Shown here: piece after piece, positions 1 through 4,100 of the stretch
Layout of the letters: each line of letters begins with the position of its first letter
Position numbering within the stretch: position 1 is the stretch's first letter
DNA from: an uncultured Chryseolinea sp.
GTDB taxonomy: Bacteria > Bacteroidota > Bacteroidia > Cytophagales > Cyclobacteriaceae
Assembly (NCBI GenBank): GCA_946478915.1
Contig: CAMLER010000288.1
Coordinates: 1 to 6,621 of the forward strand
Length of the DNA: 6,621 nt
Direction of reading: 5' to 3'
Translations under genes and position numbers: made by a program
Notes under the pieces: generated by a model
What the model was told of the DNA's origin: nothing
The model's input: the letters and a program-made list of their open reading frames with translations, nothing else
Databases searched by the model: none

Positions 1-569
1 TATGGGCTTACAACAATAGTTATCCCATTGCAAAAGCGGTAAATGCAACAACAACAGACATAGCTGCAACAAGTTTTGAATCCGATGGAAAAGGAAATTG
101 GGTCTATAGCGGACCAATTTATAATGATATTTCTGCCAAGACAGGACGATATTATTATAAACTGGGAGGTGGGAGTATTGTCAAAGGCCTTGCGCCCGGG
201 AAATATAAGCTGGAGTACTGGGCAAAAGGTACTGTGAATCTTTCAGGTGCCACAATTGTAAACACGCGCACGTCTCCGCCGGACCCAAACGGCTGGATAC
301 TGTACGAAAAAGAAGTCACCGCTTCCGCTGCGTCAACGCTAACCCTAAGCGGCACTTCCGCCGCCTTCATCGATGAACTTCGATTGTATCCTGCGTCATC
401 CCAGATAACCACCTACACCTATGATCGGCTTAATGGGATTACATCGATAAATGATCCTACCGGTGTTATCACTTATTATGATTACAACAACGCCGGTCAG
501 TTGAAGTGGCTGAGGGACAAAAATGGAAGCATCGTCAAGGCGCTTGAATACCATTATAAAATGAAATAA
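1..569 (+). CDS. C-terminal end of a large YD/RHS-repeat-like protein (5' partial)
   Basis: The frame is open from the left edge (first whole codon at base 3) to TAA at 567-569, giving 188 visible residues, so the true start lies upstream; the GTG at 234 is only an internal codon. The first residues (WAYNNSYPIAKAVNA) match the segment that precedes the C-terminal module in Bacteroidota YD-repeat proteins, as I recall that family. A beta-rich module follows (about residues 23-135), opening with SFE and closing with FIDELRLYP, which resembles a galactose-binding-like jelly roll. The last 50 residues hold two YD-type units, YTYDRLNG (138-145) and YYDYNNAGQL, then a charged tail LRDKNGSIVKALEYHYK. 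There is no toxin-like tip: the protein simply ends after the YD units. Export and a surface role are inferred from the family, because the N-terminus is not seen. It probably shares a transcript with the next gene, 32 bases downstream. Confidence 0.88.
   Translation, partial: WAYNNSYPIAKAVNATTTDIAATSFESDGKGNWVYSGPIYNDISAKTGRYYYKLGGGSIVKGLAPGKYKLEYWAKGTVNLSGATIVNTRTSPPDPNGWILYEKEVTASAASTLTLSGTSAAFIDELRLYPASSQITTYTYDRLNGITSINDPTGVITYYDYNNAGQLKWLRDKNGSIVKALEYHYKMK
69..407 (+). other. Jelly-roll-like (carbohydrate-binding-type) module of the upstream YD protein
   Basis: Encodes visible residues about 23-135 of the first gene. The start TSFESDGKGNW, the central GRYYYKLGGGSI and YKLEYWAKG strands, and the final FIDELRLYP follow the order seen in galactose-binding-like beta sandwiches appended to Bacteroidota surface proteins, in which the last strand often reads as an (I/L)DE/D(L/V) pattern. 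Ligand binding is not shown by the sequence; the assignment rests on strand pattern only. Confidence 0.5.
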
Positions 570-601
570 CCGTTAACTGCTATTGATTTACAAAAACCGT
601 T
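570..601. other. Short intergenic gap with no visible terminator or promoter
   Basis: Thirty-two bases separate the YD gene stop from the next ATG. I see no hairpin followed by T-run and no Bacteroidota-type promoter (TTTG near -33 with TAnnTTTG near -7). No clear Shine-Dalgarno precedes the ATG; the leader is A-rich (TTTACAAAAACC), which is usual for Bacteroidota translation starts. This favours cotranscription of the flanking genes. Confidence 0.55.
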
Positions 602-667
602 ATGCAAAACCTTATTCTAACAATGCTTGTCGGCATGACCTTGCTGACATCATATCAGCTGCATGCG
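602..667 (+). other. Signal peptide of the small exported protein
   Basis: Codes for residues 1-22. Leu, Ile, Met, Val and Thr dominate residues 3-16, followed by a polar stretch and LHA before Gln23, a typical signal peptidase I site. The n-region has no Lys or Arg, which is slightly unusual. Confidence 0.75.
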
Positions 668-1030
668 CAGCTTTTACTAAGCCCAAAAGACGATACCGTC
701 AGATGGGACTATAAGCAAATCGAGAACCGTGTTCGGAGTGAAACCGTGGCACAAGGTGGATATTTTGTCAGCTATGGAGGTAAGAATTTCTTATGGGTGC
801 AGGAGGGTGTCGACCGACAATATCACTTTAAGACAAATTCGTTGAAGGGTGATTGGAGGGATTCCAGAAAGACCGGTGAAATGGTGTACCAGGTTACATG
901 CAACGGCGAAGCGGGCACTCTGAAGCTGATACGGCGAGGTCAAAAATTTTTTGTAGAACTCAATTTTCTACAGGCGAACAAGAGAACACCGCACTTAATG
1001 CTTTTGGTCACAGCAATTAATAAAGTATAA
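602..1030 (+). CDS. Small exported protein of unknown function between two YD-type genes
   Basis: This 142-residue protein begins with a clear signal peptide: a hydrophobic core at residues 3-16 and a likely cleavage after LHA (22), before QLLLS. There is no lipobox cysteine, so a soluble periplasmic or secreted form is expected, of about 120 residues. The mature part is basic and beta-prone. It has a distinctive centre, GGYFVSYGGKNFLWVQEG (52-69), then YHFKTNSLKGDW and a C-terminal strand pair LKLIRRGQKFFVELNF. It has one cysteine (100) and no catalytic motif that I recognise. The ATG at 602 is chosen because it directly precedes the signal peptide. It ends three bases before the next gene, which suggests translational coupling. 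Its place between two large YD proteins suggests a partner, for example a periplasmic chaperone, anchor or protective protein, but this is inference only. Confidence 0.85.
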   Translation: MQNLILTMLVGMTLLTSYQLHAQLLLSPKDDTVRWDYKQIENRVRSETVAQGGYFVSYGGKNFLWVQEGVDRQYHFKTNSLKGDWRDSRKTGEMVYQVTCNGEAGTLKLIRRGQKFFVELNFLQANKRTPHLMLLVTAINKV

Positions 1031-1033
1031 GCC

Positions 1034-1102
1034 ATGAAGAGAGCTGTAAAATGCATTCTGTTCATGGTCGGGATGATCCTGAACGCCAGCCCGTTGTCTG
1101 CC
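1034..1102 (+). other. Signal peptide of the giant YD protein
   Basis: Codes for residues 1-23: a basic start (MKRAVK), a hydrophobic core CILFMVGMIL and a signal peptidase I-type end PLSA before Gln24. Cys7 lies ahead of the core, so it is not a lipobox. This places the protein outside the inner membrane. The C-terminal sorting signal that would show type 9 secretion is outside the window. Confidence 0.8.
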
Positions 1103-4100
1103 CAAATTAGTGGACCGTCTACCGCACCCGTTGGAAGCACGCAGGTATACTCGTATAGCAACGGTTTTGTTTTCAGTCCTAACTGGAGACTTGATCAGAT
1201 ACGCGGAACAATAATTTCACAGACACAAAGTGGTACAACTTACTCCGCGACAATACGGTGGAATACTGTCGGATCCGATGTAGTAGCATTTTTTGATGGA
1301 CAAATGCCATTGGCACAGATGAACATTACCATTACAATATCCCCACCAGTGGCGCCAGTAACGGTAACGCCATCGAACGCAACCACTACGACCACAAGCT
1401 TTGTTGCAAGTTGGAATGCGATTGCTACAGCAAGTGCCTACTATCTGGATGTCTCGACTGCAAGTAATTTCTCCAGCTATGTTCCAGGGTATGTAAACAA
1501 GTACACTTCAGCGACTAGTCACACCGTTACCGGACTTGCCGGAAATACAACATATTATTACAGAGTCAGGGCGGGGAATGACGGTGGATCTTCTCCAAAT
1601 TCAAATATCTCGTCTATCAAAACCGCGCCTCCGGTTCCGGCATCTGTTATGGCAACGAATATCACAAGCACCTCATTCGATGCCACCTGGGCCGCTTCTG
1701 CGGGCGCAACTGGATACCAGGTGGAGGTCGCAACTAATCCAGGCTTCTCACCACTGTTGTATTCACTTCCGGTTAGTACCACAAGTGCCGCCGTATCCGG
1801 GCTAACAGGTAACACGACCTACTACTTCCAGGTAAAGGCGCTGAATGGTACGCTACAGTCTGGATATTCTGCGGCGGTCACGGTCACGACAACAGCCCAA
1901 CCTCCTAGTGTTTCTTACAATAATGTGACAGCGAACTCCTTTATTGCCAATTGGTCTCTGATATCAGGCGCTACACATTACCAACTGCAGGTTTCAACAA
2001 ATATAAATTTCACGTCTTTGCTGAACGATGTGACCTTTGCAGGTACCAGTAGCACTACCGTTACGGGGTTGTCGGGCGGTTCGGTCTATTATTTTAGGGT
2101 GAGGGCATATAACAGCGGCTGGACGACAGGGTTTTCCGCGCCTGCATCGGTATTAACCATACCCCAGGCGCCTAATGTCAATCAGGTTACAACAATTTCC
2201 AATAATTCTTTTACGGCGACGTGGGATGTTTCTCCCGGCGCTGCCAACTACAGGATAGACGTGTCGACCAGCGTCAACTTTGCATCTTATGTGTCAGGAT
2301 TTCAAAATGCGGTCGCTTCAGGATCCTCTATTTTAGTGACAGGTCTGACTGGTAATACGACCTATTACTATCGGGTTCGGGCGGTAAATGCGAGTGGGAC
2401 ATCGAGCAATTCCAATACAGTTTCGACAACGACGTATACCAACCCTGTTGCGGCACTCGCGGCTACCAATGTCATGAGTAATGAGTTTACAGCGAACTGG
2501 TCGGCGGTTGCCGGGGCAACACACTATTTGCTGGAAGTGTCTCTTTCAAGCAATTTCTATCCATCACTTTATCAATACAACGGTGTCAGTGTAACAGGAA
2601 CCAGCAAGATAATTATCGCGTTACCCAATACCACGTATTACTATCGGCTACGAGCTGTTAATGCCACCGGTCCTTCTGCGAATTCTAATACAATATCGGT
2701 GATGACTTTACCGCTCGCACCCGAGGCATTGCCTTCAACAGCGGTAGGGTCAAATTTTTTTACCGCTAATTGGTCGGCTATGCCAGGCATCACCAATTTT
2801 CTTCTCGACGTTTCTACAAGCAACACCTTTGCTACATTTGTTAGTGGATATAATGCACTCCCTGTTACTGGCACAAGCAGAGTTATCAGTGGTCTTACAG
2901 CACAAAAAACATACTACTATCGTCTGAGGGCAGTAAACGGTGGTGGCTCTTCTCCGTACTCAAATTCAATTGTGGGTGCATCTCTCGACAGAAATTTCAT
3001 AAAAACAACACAGGTATCGAAGGCACTGGTAGTCGATCAAACAATGGTTAACGCACTGGGTATGCAAGATCGGACTATTGCTTTTGAATACTTCGATGGA
3101 TTGGGACGTCCAGAGCAAAAGGTCCAGATGCAAGGTACGGCCAATGGTTTCGACCTCGTTCAACCATTTGCATACGATGAATATGGTCGTGAAAGGTTTA
3201 AGTATCTTCCGTACGCTACGACGGAATCAAACGGATTCTTCAAGCCCAACGTCCTTGGTGCTTCGACCTATGCAGGATCTGCACATCAGCTTTATTACGC
3301 AAATGGTTCCAGCGACAAGGTTGCCGATGATGGAAAGCCATTCAGTGAAACCATTTTCATTCCAAGTCCTTTGAACCAGATATTGGAACAGGGATCAGCA
3401 GGCGTTCCCTGGCAGCCAGATGCAACAAATTCTTATGCATCTGCTGATCGAACCGTAAAGTTGGTACAAGAAACCAACGTTGCCAATGAGGTATTGCGAT
3501 GGACATATGTATACCCGACTGCAACCTACGTATTGGGACTTGTGAATGCAGGCTCTGTTTCCGCGCCCGCATATTACGCCGTCAATACATTGCTAAGGAA
3601 CCGATCGAAGGATGAAAATCACAACGAAGTTATTGAGTACAAGGACAAAGAGGGGCGAACAATCTTAAAAAAGGTTCAGGCACCCGGAGGTCAATGGGCG
3701 CAGACCTATTACATCTATGACGGATTTGGAAACATGGTTTGTGTAATTCCACCTGAAGCCACAGCAAGGCTTGCAACTGAATATTATCAAATCGGCGCGA
3801 CCGATGCGACCAAAGATGCTTTTTTAAGCCGCTGGGCTTTCCGATATACTTTTGATGCAAAGAAGCGAATGACGCACAAGCAGGTGCCAGGCGCCGCCCC
3901 TGTCTTTATCGTTTACGACAAGCGTGATCGCATTGTGCTTACTCAGGATGGAAAACAGAGGAGCGCGGCAACCAAGTATTGGACATTTACAAAATACGAT
4001 GCTTTCAATCGTCCGATACTTACGGGTATCAAGGATACAACGGCAGCATTGACGCAAACCGCCATGCAAACCGTAGTGAATGCATTCTACGCTAAATCAT

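Noticed and set aside
234..569. Separate 111-residue gene starting at GTG 234
   Set aside because: The same frame is open to the left edge and encodes coherent family-like sequence (WAYNNSYPIAKAVNA and the module start) before 234, so it is the end of a longer gene.
570..601. Terminator or internal promoter between the first two genes
   Set aside because: No stable stem with T-run and no Bacteroidota -33/-7 promoter pair is visible in the 32 bases.
940..1161. Open frame on the - strand across the junction of the small gene and the giant gene
   Set aside because: It lies antisense to two supported genes, one of them with its signal peptide in this interval, and its product has no recognisable domain.
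1558..1815. Open frame on the - strand, and a + strand shifted frame at 1536-1805, inside the FN3 array
   Set aside because: Both are shadows of the repeated FN3 coding frame; the repeat composition keeps other frames open. Neither has protein-like features.
2333..2524. Cysteine- and arginine-rich antisense frame with a repeated RCRNCIGI-like pattern
   Set aside because: The apparent repeat is the reverse reading of codons for the FN3 strand and linker; low complexity here comes from the sense repeat.
1346..2980. CRISPR array or satellite-type DNA repeat
   Set aside because: The period is about 270 bases, in frame, and conserved at protein rather than DNA level, so it is a protein domain array.
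3078..3374. + strand frame overlapping the DUF6443 region in another phase
   Set aside because: The product is rich in Met, Thr and Ser with no domain, while the main frame carries the YFDGLGRP and YLPY motifs through the same bases.
3357..4069. Series of - strand open frames (3357-3572, 3630-3860, 3824-4069), and another at 4611-4832
   Set aside because: All are antisense to continuous YD or insert coding sequence and are rich in His, Arg and Cys, as expected of reversed coding DNA.
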